Source of the DNA: Hyphomonadaceae bacterium
GTDB taxonomy: Bacteria > Pseudomonadota > Alphaproteobacteria > Caulobacterales > Hyphomonadaceae
Reading direction: 5' to 3'
DNA length: 64,000 nucleotides
Assembly (NCBI GenBank): GCA_016714495.1
Contig: JADKDU010000008.1
Coordinates: 1-64,000, forward strand
The notes under the pieces are model-generated. The model made no database searches and was not told the origin of the DNA. It saw only the letters and a program-made list of their open reading frames with translations. The position numbers and the translations under genes are program-made. The number at the start of each line of letters is the position of its first letter. Position 1 is the first letter of the stretch. Positions 9,125-18,990 of the stretch are shown piece by piece.

Positions 9125-10492
9125 TTATTTCACCAGCGCCTTGTAGACGAGCTTGGGCGAGTCGCCTTCGCCCCCCATGGCAACGCCGCCCGTGGGGCCG
9201 CCGCCGCGGCGCGCGATCAGGCCCACGAACGAAAGCTTGTTCGCGGGATCCACCCAGAACCAGCAGCCGTCGATGCTGAAATGGCTGAAAGACCCGTTGG
9301 GCTGCGGCGTGGTTTCGGTCGATCCATCGACCACGACACGGCCGCCATAGCCAAAGCCGTAGCCATTGCCGCCCAGAATGCCCCTCATGTCGCCGAGGTG
9401 GTTCTGCATCATGAAGTCGACGGTTTCGGGTTTGAGGATGCGCTTGGCGCCGATCTCACCCTTGTTGGTGAGCATCTGGGTGAAGCGGACCATATCGTGC
9501 AGGGTTGAGAGAAGCCCGCTCGCTCCGCCGCCGCCGGACTCGAAATGACTGTTCTTCTTGAAGGGATCTTCCGACAGGAAGTTGTCCGCATCCTTGTAGG
9601 CCTCGAGCACGCCGGTCGTCGCGTTGCGGGTGTAGGCGGTGACGAGACGCGGGCGGTCAGCCTCGGTCAGCCAGAAGCCGGTGTCATTCATTCCCATCGG
9701 CTTGAAGAGATTCTCCTCGAGATAATCGCCGAACTTCTTGCCGGTGATCCGTTCGATGATGACGCCTTGGAGGTCGTAGGCGATCGAATAATACCAGCGT
9801 GCGCCGGGCTGGTTCGCGAGGGGGAGGCCCGCCACTTGATCAACGAAGGATTTCATATCCTTCGCGCGCAAAACGTCCGCATCCCTGTAAGCGCGATCGG
9901 CGGCGATGTCGGTCCTCAGCCCATAGCTGAATCCAGCCGTGTGCGTCATGATCTCGTGCATCGTCGGTATGTGCGAGACGGGAGCAAGGTTGTTCAGGTT
10001 GTCGGGGGACGTCGCGACCTTGAGGTTGGCGAATTCCGGGATGAATTTGGTGATCGGATCTTCGGGCTTCCATTTGCCCTGTTCCCACAGCTGCATCATC
10101 GCGACGGCAGTGATCGTCTTGCCCGTCGAACGAACGCGGAAAAGCGTATCTTTGTTCATCGGCGTTCCGCCAAGGGACTGGCTTCCGACGAATTTGAAAT
10201 CAGCGACCTGGCCGTCCTTGATCAGCGCATAGTTGATGCCGGCGATCTCCTTGTTATCGACGGCCTGCCTCATGCGCGCATCAAGCGCCTGAAGCCCTTC
10301 CGCGGTGAAGCCAAGCCGGGTGGGGTCCACGATAGCTGCGGCTGGCCAAGCTGGATTGTCGGACGGTCTCGCCGCGGCGACCGACGTTGCCATCGATCCG
10401 GCCGGCTGGCTTTCCGCGCAGGCGATCAGAACCGCAAATGATGCGACCGCCAGCAGCAGTCGCGATCCCGTCGTGAAGGGACGTTTTGACAT
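9125..10492 (-). CDS. Serine hydrolase, beta-lactamase class C / EstB family, lipoprotein (455 aa)
   Basis: This is a penicillin-binding-protein-like serine hydrolase, most likely an esterase or amidase acting outside the inner membrane. The N-terminus (RLLLAVASFAVLIACAE) is a signal peptide with lipobox LIAC. The nucleophile motif S-x-x-K is seen as RVRSTGKTITAVAMM, and the second motif is YYSIAYDLQG, where Tyr is the catalytic base (Y-S-x is usual in EstB-type esterases). The third motif, often W-G-G, reads SHFSIDGCWFWVDP, so the substrate pocket differs from typical members. The length fits the family. It is divergent from the TetR gene at 10604 with two operator palindromes between them, so it is probably the regulator's main target. 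True beta-lactamase activity is unlikely but not excluded. Confidence 0.85.
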   Translation of the reverse strand: MSKRPFTTGSRLLLAVASFAVLIACAESQPAGSMATSVAAARPSDNPAWPAAAIVDPTRLGFTAEGLQALDARMRQAVDNKEIAGINYALIKDGQVADFKFVGSQSLGGTPMNKDTLFRVRSTGKTITAVAMMQLWEQGKWKPEDPITKFIPEFANLKVATSPDNLNNLAPVSHIPTMHEIMTHTAGFSYGLRTDIAADRAYRDADVLRAKDMKSFVDQVAGLPLANQPGARWYYSIAYDLQGVIIERITGKKFGDYLEENLFKPMGMNDTGFWLTEADRPRLVTAYTRNATTGVLEAYKDADNFLSEDPFKKNSHFESGGGGASGLLSTLHDMVRFTQMLTNKGEIGAKRILKPETVDFMMQNHLGDMRGILGGNGYGFGYGGRVVVDGSTETTPQPNGSFSHFSIDGCWFWVDPANKLSFVGLIARRGGGPTGGVAMGGEGDSPKLVYKALVK

Positions 10493-10530
10493 TTCTTCTC
10501 CCGTGCCTATGTCGGTGACCAGCTTTTTTC

Positions 10531-10572
10531 ATGACATACGTCATCAAAGCGCTTATTGATGACAGCCGTCAT
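10531..10572. promoter_or_regulatory. Twin palindromic operator between serine hydrolase and TetR genes
   Basis: Two 14-base sites, ATGACATACGTCAT (10531-10544) and ATGACAGCCGTCAT (10559-10572), share the arms ATGAC/GTCAT, with 28 bases from start to start. They sit in the 110-base divergent intergenic region, 39-80 bases before the serine hydrolase start and 32-73 bases before the TetR start. They are the obvious binding sites for the adjacent TetR repressor. Confidence 0.75.
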
Positions 10573-10603
10573 GTTTAGTCAATTGGAATGCCGGAGACGT
10601 GAA

Positions 10604-11146
10604 ATGAAGGTCAGTCGCGAGCAGAAGGCCGAGAACCGGGAGGCCATCCTCAAGGCGGCGGGCGAGCTGTTCCGCTCCAAGGGCTTCGACGCAGTCGGCG
10701 TTGCAGAGGTGATGAATGCGGCCGGCCTGACGCATGGCGGATTTTACGGGCATTTCGCGTCGAAGGATGATTTGATTGCGGAAACGCTCGCTTACCTGCT
10801 GACGCAGGCGAGCCGTGACTTCGAGTTCAAGCCGTTTGTTGATCGCTATCTATCCGCTGATCACCGTGACAAGGCCGCCAGCGGATGTCCGACAGCTGCG
10901 CTTGCGGCGGCGACGCGCACCCAGTCCGCCGCGACACGGAACGCCATGACAACGGCCATGCGCGGACATTTCGACAGGCTCAGCAGGAAGGTCGAGGGCA
11001 GGAACGCTTCAGCACGACGCCGCGCGGGCATCGCCAGCTGGTCGGCGATGCTGGGGGCGGTCATTCTGGCTCGCGCGGTCAACGACCCCGAACTTGCCGA
11101 CGAAATCCTGAACGAAACGCGCGCGTGGATTGCCCGCTCGACATAG
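10604..11146 (+). CDS. TetR/AcrR-family transcriptional regulator (180 aa)
   Basis: A TetR-type repressor with an N-terminal helix-turn-helix: REAILKAAGELFRSKGFDAV and then VAEVMNAAGLTHGGFYGHFA, where the GGFYGHF recognition helix matches the LmrA/YxaF-like group. The C-terminal half is the ligand-binding and dimer domain. I chose ATG 10604 (MKVSREQKAENR): a GGAGA lies about eight bases upstream, and the longer frame would run through the second operator. The gene is divergent from the serine hydrolase and probably represses both that gene and itself through the twin palindromes until a ligand, perhaps a substrate of the hydrolase, releases it. It ends five bases from the convergent histidine kinase gene. 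Confidence 0.88.
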   Translation: MKVSREQKAENREAILKAAGELFRSKGFDAVGVAEVMNAAGLTHGGFYGHFASKDDLIAETLAYLLTQASRDFEFKPFVDRYLSADHRDKAASGCPTAALAAATRTQSAATRNAMTTAMRGHFDRLSRKVEGRNASARRRAGIASWSAMLGAVILARAVNDPELADEILNETRAWIARST

Positions 11147-11150
11147 CCTG

Positions 11151-12629
11151 CTAGCCAGCGCGCAGTGTCAGCGCGAACGACGAGCCTGAGGAATCAGAAC
11201 GGGCGAGTTCCAGGTCGCCGCCCATGCCGCGCGCGAGTTCGCGCGCAATAGCGAGGCCAAGCCCTGCGCCGCCATCCGACGCCGCCTTGGAGAAAGGCTG
11301 GAAAAGCTTCTCCTTGATCATCTGCGCAATGCCGGGGCCGTTGTCTTCCAGAACCAGCACCACGCTGCCGCCCGCGTGCGTCGCGGTAGCGACAATGCTC
11401 GCCCCCTGATCAGGCGCGCCGGACTTCGAGAGGGCCTTAGCGGCGTTCCTCACGATGTTGGTAACGATGCGATGGAGATGGTCCGCATCAACCATGACCG
11501 TGAATTCGTCGGCAAAGTTCACCTGCGCCGTAACGCCCGGCCAGCCCATTACGCCCTCTGCGATCGCCTCCTCGACGCCGGCCTTCAGCGAAAGGCTGTG
11601 CAGATTGGGGAGCGGGGTTTCGGATCGGCCATATTTGAGCGTGGCCTCGGCCAGCGTGATGGCCCGCTGGATTGCGCGTTCAAGACGGGGCGCTGCATCG
11701 CGGACCTGTGGGTCGTTCGAGTCGGCAAGACCATCCGACAGGACCTGCGCAGCCGCGAGTGAATTGCGCAGGTCGTGGCTGATCTTTGCGACGGCTTCAC
11801 CCAGATCCGCGAGACGCTTGCGTTGCCGCAAGGCGGTGGAGACAGTTCGCTGCATTGCGCCCAGAGCTGCGAGCACGCGTCGGATCTCGTCGCTTCGTCC
11901 GTAAGGCAGTTCGATGCGCGTCGCCTCGGGCGCTTCGGGTGCTTCGGAAAAGCGGGTGACGGCCGCTGTAATGCCCTGCATGGGGCGAACGACGATCCGG
12001 TACACCATGAAGTAGACAACTGCGCCGGTCAGCACCGACAGGATAAGCGAGTTCAGGACGATAGCGCCGAACTGCTCGACCAGGAAACGTCTCAAAGTCC
12101 CTTCGGAAACGATAACTTCCATTTCGTCGTATGGCGTCAGTTCGGGCTTGAAGGTCAGTTTGATGTTGCGTTGCTCCGACGTCGTGAAATGGCCGAGCGT
12201 GTCGAAAATCGACAGGACAGCCGGCTGATCGGGAACGTCCATCCGGACAAACGTTCCTTCGATCGGCTTCTCGGGAACAAGGATTGTCTCGCGTTGCTGT
12301 CCCACGTCGGCGGCGATCGACAGAATGAAGGCCCGGTTGAGGAACACGCGGGAAAATTCCGGCGTCACATGGTGATTTGGCATCGACTGGGCGGCGAGGG
12401 AGGCCAGTTCTGCGGCGCCGGCGCGGCCGGTCAGCCAGGTGTTCCTGTGTTCCGCGATCATGACCGGAAACAGTAGCACCTGCAGCAGCAGCGCCAGGCC
12501 CACCGTGTAGAGAAGAAGCTGGCCCGCCACGCCTGTGAAAAAGCCTGTCGTGGCCGAGGCGGGCTCCGCTTCGGCTTCGGCGTCGGGCGCGGATATCTCA
12601 CCCCGGATGGAATCCGACGTGTCAGCCAT
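11151..12629 (-). CDS. Orphan membrane sensor histidine kinase (492 aa)
   Basis: The protein has an acidic N-terminal tail, a first membrane segment at about residues 36-59 and a periplasmic sensor region to about 180. A second membrane segment at about 186-210 leads to a HAMP linker (IVVRPMQGI) and the kinase core. The phospho-acceptor is His285 in KISHDLRNSLAAAQ. The ATPase domain shows the N box NIVRNAAKAL, G1 EDNGPGI, the F box LFQPF and G2 GGAGLGLAIARELARG, so all parts needed for autophosphorylation are present. No response regulator gene lies nearby, so its partner must be encoded elsewhere. Downstream it converges with the TetR gene at five bases; upstream lie about 270 bases of intergenic sequence containing the terminator of the acyl-CoA synthetase. 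Confidence 0.9.
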   Translation of the reverse strand: MADTSDSIRGEISAPDAEAEAEPASATTGFFTGVAGQLLLYTVGLALLLQVLLFPVMIAEHRNTWLTGRAGAAELASLAAQSMPNHHVTPEFSRVFLNRAFILSIAADVGQQRETILVPEKPIEGTFVRMDVPDQPAVLSIFDTLGHFTTSEQRNIKLTFKPELTPYDEMEVIVSEGTLRRFLVEQFGAIVLNSLILSVLTGAVVYFMVYRIVVRPMQGITAAVTRFSEAPEAPEATRIELPYGRSDEIRRVLAALGAMQRTVSTALRQRKRLADLGEAVAKISHDLRNSLAAAQVLSDGLADSNDPQVRDAAPRLERAIQRAITLAEATLKYGRSETPLPNLHSLSLKAGVEEAIAEGVMGWPGVTAQVNFADEFTVMVDADHLHRIVTNIVRNAAKALSKSGAPDQGASIVATATHAGGSVVLVLEDNGPGIAQMIKEKLFQPFSKAASDGGAGLGLAIARELARGMGGDLELARSDSSGSSFALTLRAG

Positions 12630-12839
12630 GCTTCACAGCCACACTCATACTATGCTTTTCCGCGCCGGCAGAACTGGAATGGGCGTTTGCGTGCAGCATC
12701 AAATCAAAGACTTACCTCCGGGCTGATGGGGCGCCTATCACCTGTCGGGCATCCCCCGGAATTTTTGGCGATGGGAAGCTTCACGAACGAGTGAGTCCTG
12801 CGATGGCAACGCGGCCTCCTATGGTGCGCTTGGGAAACA

Positions 12840-12872
12840 AAAGGCCCGACAGGCATGACCTGTTGAGCCTTT
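12840..12872 (-). terminator. Rho-independent terminator of the acyl-CoA synthetase gene
   Basis: A nested hairpin with outer arms AAAGGC/GCCTTT and inner arms ACAGG/CCTGT around CATGA. Read on the minus strand it is followed by a T-rich run, as expected for termination downstream of the gene that ends at 12898. Confidence 0.7.
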
Positions 12873-12897
12873 GCCAGGTTCAGCCTTTGCGGGCTGT

Positions 12898-14613
<1,716 letters not shown>

Positions 14614-14801
14614 GTCTTCTCTTTCGGGCGGAAGATCAAGAATTTGGTCGCATCATCAAGCGATTTTGGCGGGACTGTGTCGTTCCCGGACGGGCCGACA
14701 GATGAATTCCGCCAGCCGATTCCCGCGCGAGTATTGCCGCGTCGCGCCATTTTTAGGTTGCGGCGTGACGTTCGCCGTCTGGCGGTCTATTTCGCCTCTC
14801 C

Positions 14802-15983
14802 ATGAAGGTCGTTATCGCCGGGGCAGGAATCGGAGGGTTGTGCGCGGCCATCGCGCTGACCAAGGTCGGCTTTGAAGTCGAAGTCGTGGAGCGCGCGCCT
14901 GTCCTGACCGAGGTGGGGGCCGGCATCCAGCTTTCGCCTAACGCGGTCAAAGGGCTTGCCGGGCTGGGAGTGGCCGAGGCGGTGCTGGCGGTGTCCTCAC
15001 AGCCGCAGACGCTGGAGATGCGCATCGGACGGACGGGGGAGAAAGTGTTCTCCATCCCGATCGCGAAGGACGCCCGCAAGCGCTATGGCGCGCCCTATCT
15101 GCATGTCCATCGCGCCGACCTGATCGAAATCCTCAAGCGTTCGGCGGAATTCGCGGGCGCCCATTTGCGGCTGAATGCGCGGGTCGCCGCTTATGTGCGT
15201 GAGGATACAGGGCTGCGGGTGGGGCTCGATACCGGCGCGATTATCCCGGCGGACTTGCTTGTCGGCGCGGACGGCGCGCGCTCGACCGTTCGCAAGCAGA
15301 TGCTGGGCGAGGATCAGGCGCGCTATACCGGCGCTGTCGCATGGCGGATCACCGTGGCGGCGGATGTCGCGCCAGACCTGCCGCACGCCGCGATCGTGTG
15401 GGCGGGGCCGGGCAAGCATGCAGTCACCTACAGAATTCGTCGCGGCGAGATGATCAACTTCGTGGGCGTGGTGGAGACGGATCGCTGGCGTGGTGAAAGC
15501 TGGGACCAGCCGGGCGATCCTGTCGACCTGGCCGATGATTTCGGCGGCTGGGCGCAGCCGATCCCGGACATCATCGCAGCTGCGAGCACATGCCATGTCT
15601 GGGCGCTGTTCGACCGTGATCCGCTGCCGCGCTGGTCAGATGATCGCGTGACGCTCCTGGGCGACGCCTGCCACGCCATGCCGCCCTTCCAGGCCCAGGG
15701 CGCGGCGATGGCGATCGAGGATGCAATCGTGCTGGCGAAATGCCTGCAGAAGGACGGCGTGTCGGAAGAATCGCTCCGCAATTACGAGAAGCTGCGCAAG
15801 CCGCGCACGTCACGCGTGCTCAACAGCGCGCGCTCCAACATGGGCGTGTTCCACCGCTCCAACGCGTGGTCGCAAGCGGCGACCTATGGACCGATGAAGA
15901 TGGCGGATAGGCTGTTCCCCGCCTTCATCCGCTCACGTCAGGACTGGATCTATGGCTACGATGTTCGCAAGGTCGTGGTATAG
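14802..15983 (+). CDS. FAD-dependent aromatic monooxygenase (salicylate hydroxylase-like, 393 aa)
   Basis: A class A flavoprotein monooxygenase that would hydroxylate an aromatic compound with NAD(P)H and O2. The dinucleotide fold starts at residue 3: VVIAGAGIGGLCAAIALTKV. The DG motif is LLVGADGARSTVRK, and the GD motif is VTLLGDACHAMPPFQAQGAA. The length is normal for 3-hydroxybenzoate or salicylate hydroxylase relatives; the substrate cannot be read from sequence. A lipoprotein gene starts 11 bases downstream on the same strand. No ring-cleavage genes are near, so a full aromatic pathway is not encoded here. Confidence 0.88.
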   Translation: MKVVIAGAGIGGLCAAIALTKVGFEVEVVERAPVLTEVGAGIQLSPNAVKGLAGLGVAEAVLAVSSQPQTLEMRIGRTGEKVFSIPIAKDARKRYGAPYLHVHRADLIEILKRSAEFAGAHLRLNARVAAYVREDTGLRVGLDTGAIIPADLLVGADGARSTVRKQMLGEDQARYTGAVAWRITVAADVAPDLPHAAIVWAGPGKHAVTYRIRRGEMINFVGVVETDRWRGESWDQPGDPVDLADDFGGWAQPIPDIIAAASTCHVWALFDRDPLPRWSDDRVTLLGDACHAMPPFQAQGAAMAIEDAIVLAKCLQKDGVSEESLRNYEKLRKPRTSRVLNSARSNMGVFHRSNAWSQAATYGPMKMADRLFPAFIRSRQDWIYGYDVRKVVV

Positions 15984-15993
15984 GATAAGGACC

Positions 15994-16905
15994 ATGCGGA
16001 TCATCACGGGCCTTTGTTTGCTGGCGCTCGCCGCGTGCGAGCCGGAGACGCCGCGGATTTCGAACTCCGCGAAAGTGGTCGAGCAGGCGCAGTATCCCGT
16101 CGTGGCGGCGGCCTTCATGCGGCAGCACTGCTTGCGCTCGCCAAGCTGCGATCCCACCAGTGACTATGGGCAGGGCGCTGGCCAGGCGTCAGGCGTTGCG
16201 GGCTCGGTGTCATGGTTTGCTGAAACCGCCCAGGTCGTGAAGGAGGGCGGGCAGGATTACGGTGCGGCTCTCACGTTGAGCGCGTATGCGACCCGCGGGC
16301 AGGGCGGCCCTGCGGGGCGGCCGTTGACCGTCGATGAACTGCCGGATTCGTTCACCGCTGCGAAGGCCAAGCGCTCAACCCTGTCGGTCGAATATCGAAC
16401 GCCGGGCGGCGGCGCGCCCGAAGCATACGGTCTGCAATTCAATTCCGCCTACCTGACGCTCGCTGCGCCGCTGGACGAGGCGAAGCTTGAGATCAAGGGC
16501 AAGGCCGGCGTGGTGATGTCGGCTGAAGTTGGCGCGATGCCCGCGAAGAAAGAGCCGGTGAACGGCAGGGCCAAGCCGCCTGAGGCGGTGACGTTCTTCC
16601 TCGCGCGCAATCTGAGGGACGAGCCCTTGCCCGAATTGATGGCGGCGCTTATGGCCGGTGAATCGCTATCGCTGAAACTTCTGACAGCTAATGGCGACGT
16701 CATCCTGACCGACGCGCTCTATGCTAACGGGTTTGAAAGTGCGTTGAAGCAGGCAACCGATGCGCTGGCCGATCCTGAGATCGTCCGGCCGATCATCACG
16801 CGGTGCGAGCGTTTCGCCGACAGGCCGGACGATTTCTGGAAACTTGCTGACGTGACGCCCGCGCTGCTTGCATGCGATCCGCGGCCGCCGGAACTTCGGC
16901 GCTAG
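15994..16905 (+). CDS. Lipoprotein of unknown function (303 aa)
   Basis: ATG 15994 is preceded by AAGG four to seven bases upstream and opens MRIITGLCLLALAACEPETP, a short signal peptide with lipobox LAAC, so the mature protein is lipid-anchored in the envelope. The rest is soluble, with segments such as FMRQHCLRSPSCDPTSDYGQ, a middle beta-rich part and a C-terminus with two more Cys (ITRCERFADRP and LLACDPRP). I recognise no family. The upstream frame from 15952 overlaps the monooxygenase and is not used. The gene may be co-transcribed with the monooxygenase and overlaps the convergent gene at 16902 by four bases. Confidence 0.7.
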   Translation: MRIITGLCLLALAACEPETPRISNSAKVVEQAQYPVVAAAFMRQHCLRSPSCDPTSDYGQGAGQASGVAGSVSWFAETAQVVKEGGQDYGAALTLSAYATRGQGGPAGRPLTVDELPDSFTAAKAKRSTLSVEYRTPGGGAPEAYGLQFNSAYLTLAAPLDEAKLEIKGKAGVVMSAEVGAMPAKKEPVNGRAKPPEAVTFFLARNLRDEPLPELMAALMAGESLSLKLLTANGDVILTDALYANGFESALKQATDALADPEIVRPIITRCERFADRPDDFWKLADVTPALLACDPRPPELRR

Positions 16906-17495
16906 TAGAGCGTGCCCGGCGGAAGTTCGGACGCGCGCTCCATGCATGTCGCGACAGGAATGCGCAATGCGTTCGCCTTGTAGTCGGCTTCGGCTTTGTC
17001 ACCATAGGGAAGCGTGAAGTTCGCCCAGTTGCCGCCGTCGGTGAGCCCCTCCGCTTTCAGCTTGGCGATGCCGGCCGTGTCGAGCTTCTTCTGCATGTCC
17101 ATGAGCGGCGTGATGTTGTCTGGGTCCGTTTCAGGATTCCTCGGATCGAACTTCACGGCAATCTTGGCGTCGAACTCCGCGCCAAGCGCGCCCGAGCAGT
17201 AGAGATCGTCCTTCGCGGCCTGCGATCCGACGGCAAGATAGTCGGGCTCGGCCGCCGGGGAGGTAGACGGTAGGGGCCCGGCGCCCAGCGCCAGATCCGG
17301 CGGCGTCACCGTTGGGTTGGTGGAGGACAGATCCGGCATCGGGAATTCCATCGTGGGCGCGGAGATTGTCGGCAGGCTGGCAAGCCGCCGCTCCATGATC
17401 TCGCGCTCGCTTGGCTGCGTCATGCGGAAGATCATGCCGCCGCCGAAAATGATGATCGCGGCAAGTCCAACCATCTGAGTAGGCTTCAGTTTCAT
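16902..17495 (-). CDS. Membrane-anchored periplasmic protein, paralogue of its upstream neighbour (197 aa)
   Basis: From ATG 17495 the protein begins MKLKPTQMVGLAAIIIFGGG, an uncleaved membrane anchor, followed by a Pro/Thr-rich linker and a domain starting AVGSQAAKDDLYCSGALGAE. The same block occurs as AVGSQEARDDLYCSALIYIE in the next gene upstream (17518-17985), and both end with a short segment containing one Cys (ATCMERA here, DDCNARA there), so the pair are paralogues with two conserved Cys that may form a disulphide. I know no named family. The longer frame to 17552 would run into the upstream gene and is rejected. Confidence 0.7.
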   Translation of the reverse strand: MKLKPTQMVGLAAIIIFGGGMIFRMTQPSEREIMERRLASLPTISAPTMEFPMPDLSSTNPTVTPPDLALGAGPLPSTSPAAEPDYLAVGSQAAKDDLYCSGALGAEFDAKIAVKFDPRNPETDPDNITPLMDMQKKLDTAGIAKLKAEGLTDGGNWANFTLPYGDKAEADYKANALRIPVATCMERASELPPGTLY

Positions 17496-17517
17496 GTCCG
17501 TCCCCGTCCCGTGACGG

Positions 17518-17985
17518 CTATTCCGGCATCGGCAACGCCGCCGCGCGCGCATTGCAGTCGTCCAGCGATATACGTGTTTTCTTAGATTTCATGTCGTTCT
17601 TGACCTGCGCGGCATAGGCGTCCGAAATGACGCGCGCGTGCGTCGCGTGGGCCGCTTTCTCGCTCACCAGCTTGTTGATGCCTGCTTCACCGATCTGGAA
17701 GCCCAGCATCTGCGCCTTGCGCAGCAGCGCTTCTTCCACCGGCGCCAGCGCGTCCGACACGTCCGGGTTCTCGATATAGATCAGCGCGGAACAGTAGAGG
17801 TCGTCTCTGGCTTCCTGCGAGCCGACGGCCAGCGGGTCGGCGGGCGGCGGGGGAATGGCTGACGGTTGCGGCGCTTCAGGCGCTGGGCCGGTGAGTGAGG
17901 CGTCATGGGTTTCGACAGCGGGGCCGCTGCAGGCGCAGGCCGCGCCGATGGCGCCAATCGCGGCAAGAATGATGCGAGCAAACAT
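17518..17985 (-). CDS. Small exported protein, paralogue of the downstream gene (155 aa)
   Basis: ATG 17985 gives MFARIILAAIGAIGAACACS, a signal sequence with a lipobox-like GAAC or CAC, so probably a lipoprotein. A Pro-rich linker follows and then the block AVGSQEARDDLYCS shared with the 16902-17495 protein. The C-terminal part is helical and ends with DDCNARAAALP. The two genes are tandem, 22 bases apart, and surely one transcription unit. Function is unknown. The conserved Cys pair and the anchored/lipidated forms suggest two related components of one envelope assembly, which is inference only. Confidence 0.7.
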   Translation of the reverse strand: MFARIILAAIGAIGAACACSGPAVETHDASLTGPAPEAPQPSAIPPPPADPLAVGSQEARDDLYCSALIYIENPDVSDALAPVEEALLRKAQMLGFQIGEAGINKLVSEKAAHATHARVISDAYAAQVKNDMKSKKTRISLDDCNARAAALPMPE

Positions 17986-18094
17986 GGCGATTCTCCACCC
18001 AGCGGCGCAGTGATAGCGCACAGCGCGGCGCCAGCAACTGGCTCAGATCAGTCTGCACTTCAAGCTTGCCCCCGAAGTCCTGTACACCGCGTCC

Positions 18095-18721
18095 ATGGAG
18101 TTCTGGATCTGGGTCAATTTCACCCTGCTGTTTCTCGCCGGCGGGCTGACGCCCGGTCCGGCGGTGATGCTCGTGACGACGGCGTCGATCCGCTACGGAT
18201 TCTGGGCGTCGATGGCGCCGGCGGTCGGCGTCTGCGTGGCCAATCTTGCCTGGATTGCGCTGGCTGCGTCGGGTGTGGCCGTGCTGGCAAAGGCTTTCCC
18301 GCAAGCCTTCATGGCGTTCAAGGCGGCGGGCATCGCTTTCATCGTCTGGCTGGCGTGGAAGACGGCGTTTGGCGCGCCGGTCGACCTGCTACGGCGCGAG
18401 CCGCCGCCGAGGCGCAAGCTGTTCGTCCACGGCATTGGCCTGCAGCTGGCGAACCCGAATGCGCTTGTCTATTTCGGGGGCCTTCTGCCGACCTATTTCA
18501 ATCCCGAGCACGACCTGATCCCGCAGGCGCTCATCAGCATGCTCACCGTAACGGCGTGCGAGATGTTCGGGCTGGTGATCTATGCGGCAGGCTCGGATGC
18601 GCTGGCGCGACGTTTCCAGTCGCAGGCATTTGCGCACTGGTTCTTCCGCATCGCTGCGCTGGCGATGGTCGTCTCGGCAAGCTTCGCTGTCTATCTGACG
18701 TGGGCGGCGACGGGACGTTAG
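18095..18721 (+). CDS. LysE/RhtB-family amino-acid exporter (208 aa)
   Basis: An inner-membrane exporter of amino acids or their derivatives. The N-terminus MEFWIWVNFTLLFLAGGLTP leads into the family signature GLTPGPAVMLVTTASIRYG, and a second hallmark is HGIGLQLANPNALVYFGGLL. Five to six hydrophobic segments span the sequence and the length is typical (about 205-210). The substrate is not predictable. No LysR-type regulator is adjacent. It runs divergently from the exported-protein pair at 17518-17985 and overlaps the convergent small lipoprotein gene at 18718 by four bases. Confidence 0.88.
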   Translation: MEFWIWVNFTLLFLAGGLTPGPAVMLVTTASIRYGFWASMAPAVGVCVANLAWIALAASGVAVLAKAFPQAFMAFKAAGIAFIVWLAWKTAFGAPVDLLRREPPPRRKLFVHGIGLQLANPNALVYFGGLLPTYFNPEHDLIPQALISMLTVTACEMFGLVIYAAGSDALARRFQSQAFAHWFFRIAALAMVVSASFAVYLTWAATGR

Positions 18722-18951
18722 TCGCCGATCTGGCCGGTGCGGATCGGAAGATCGTGCGGCGAGACATCCGGCGGGGTGTCGCCGCGCACGCTCGCATCCT
18801 GACGGCAACGGTCGCGCTCGACCGGGTCGTTCTCGAAGTGGGCCAGACAGACCTGTTCCTGCGTGAGTTCCGCTGGCCGGCGGCCTGAAGCGCAGGCCGA
18901 CATGGCCAGTCCCATTGCCAGGCACGGCATAGCAAGGATGAAGCGCTTCAT
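18718..18951 (-). CDS. Small lipoprotein (77 aa)
   Basis: ATG 18951 opens MKRFILAMPCLAMGLAMSAC, a signal peptide with lipobox MSAC. The mature part is only about 57 residues, charged, and includes QEQVCLAHFENDPVERDRCR with two Cys eleven residues apart that could pair. Function is unknown. The gene overlaps the LysE gene end by four bases in convergent orientation. Confidence 0.6.
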   Translation of the reverse strand: MKRFILAMPCLAMGLAMSACASGRRPAELTQEQVCLAHFENDPVERDRCRQDASVRGDTPPDVSPHDLPIRTGQIGD

Positions 18952-18990
18952 ATCGTTACTCCGCTTACTCACTCTAACGCACAGACAAGC

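Noticed and set aside
9545..10441. A 298-codon open frame on the plus strand opposite the serine hydrolase
   Set aside because: Antisense shadow without signal, motif or ribosome site; the minus-strand gene has complete catalytic motifs.
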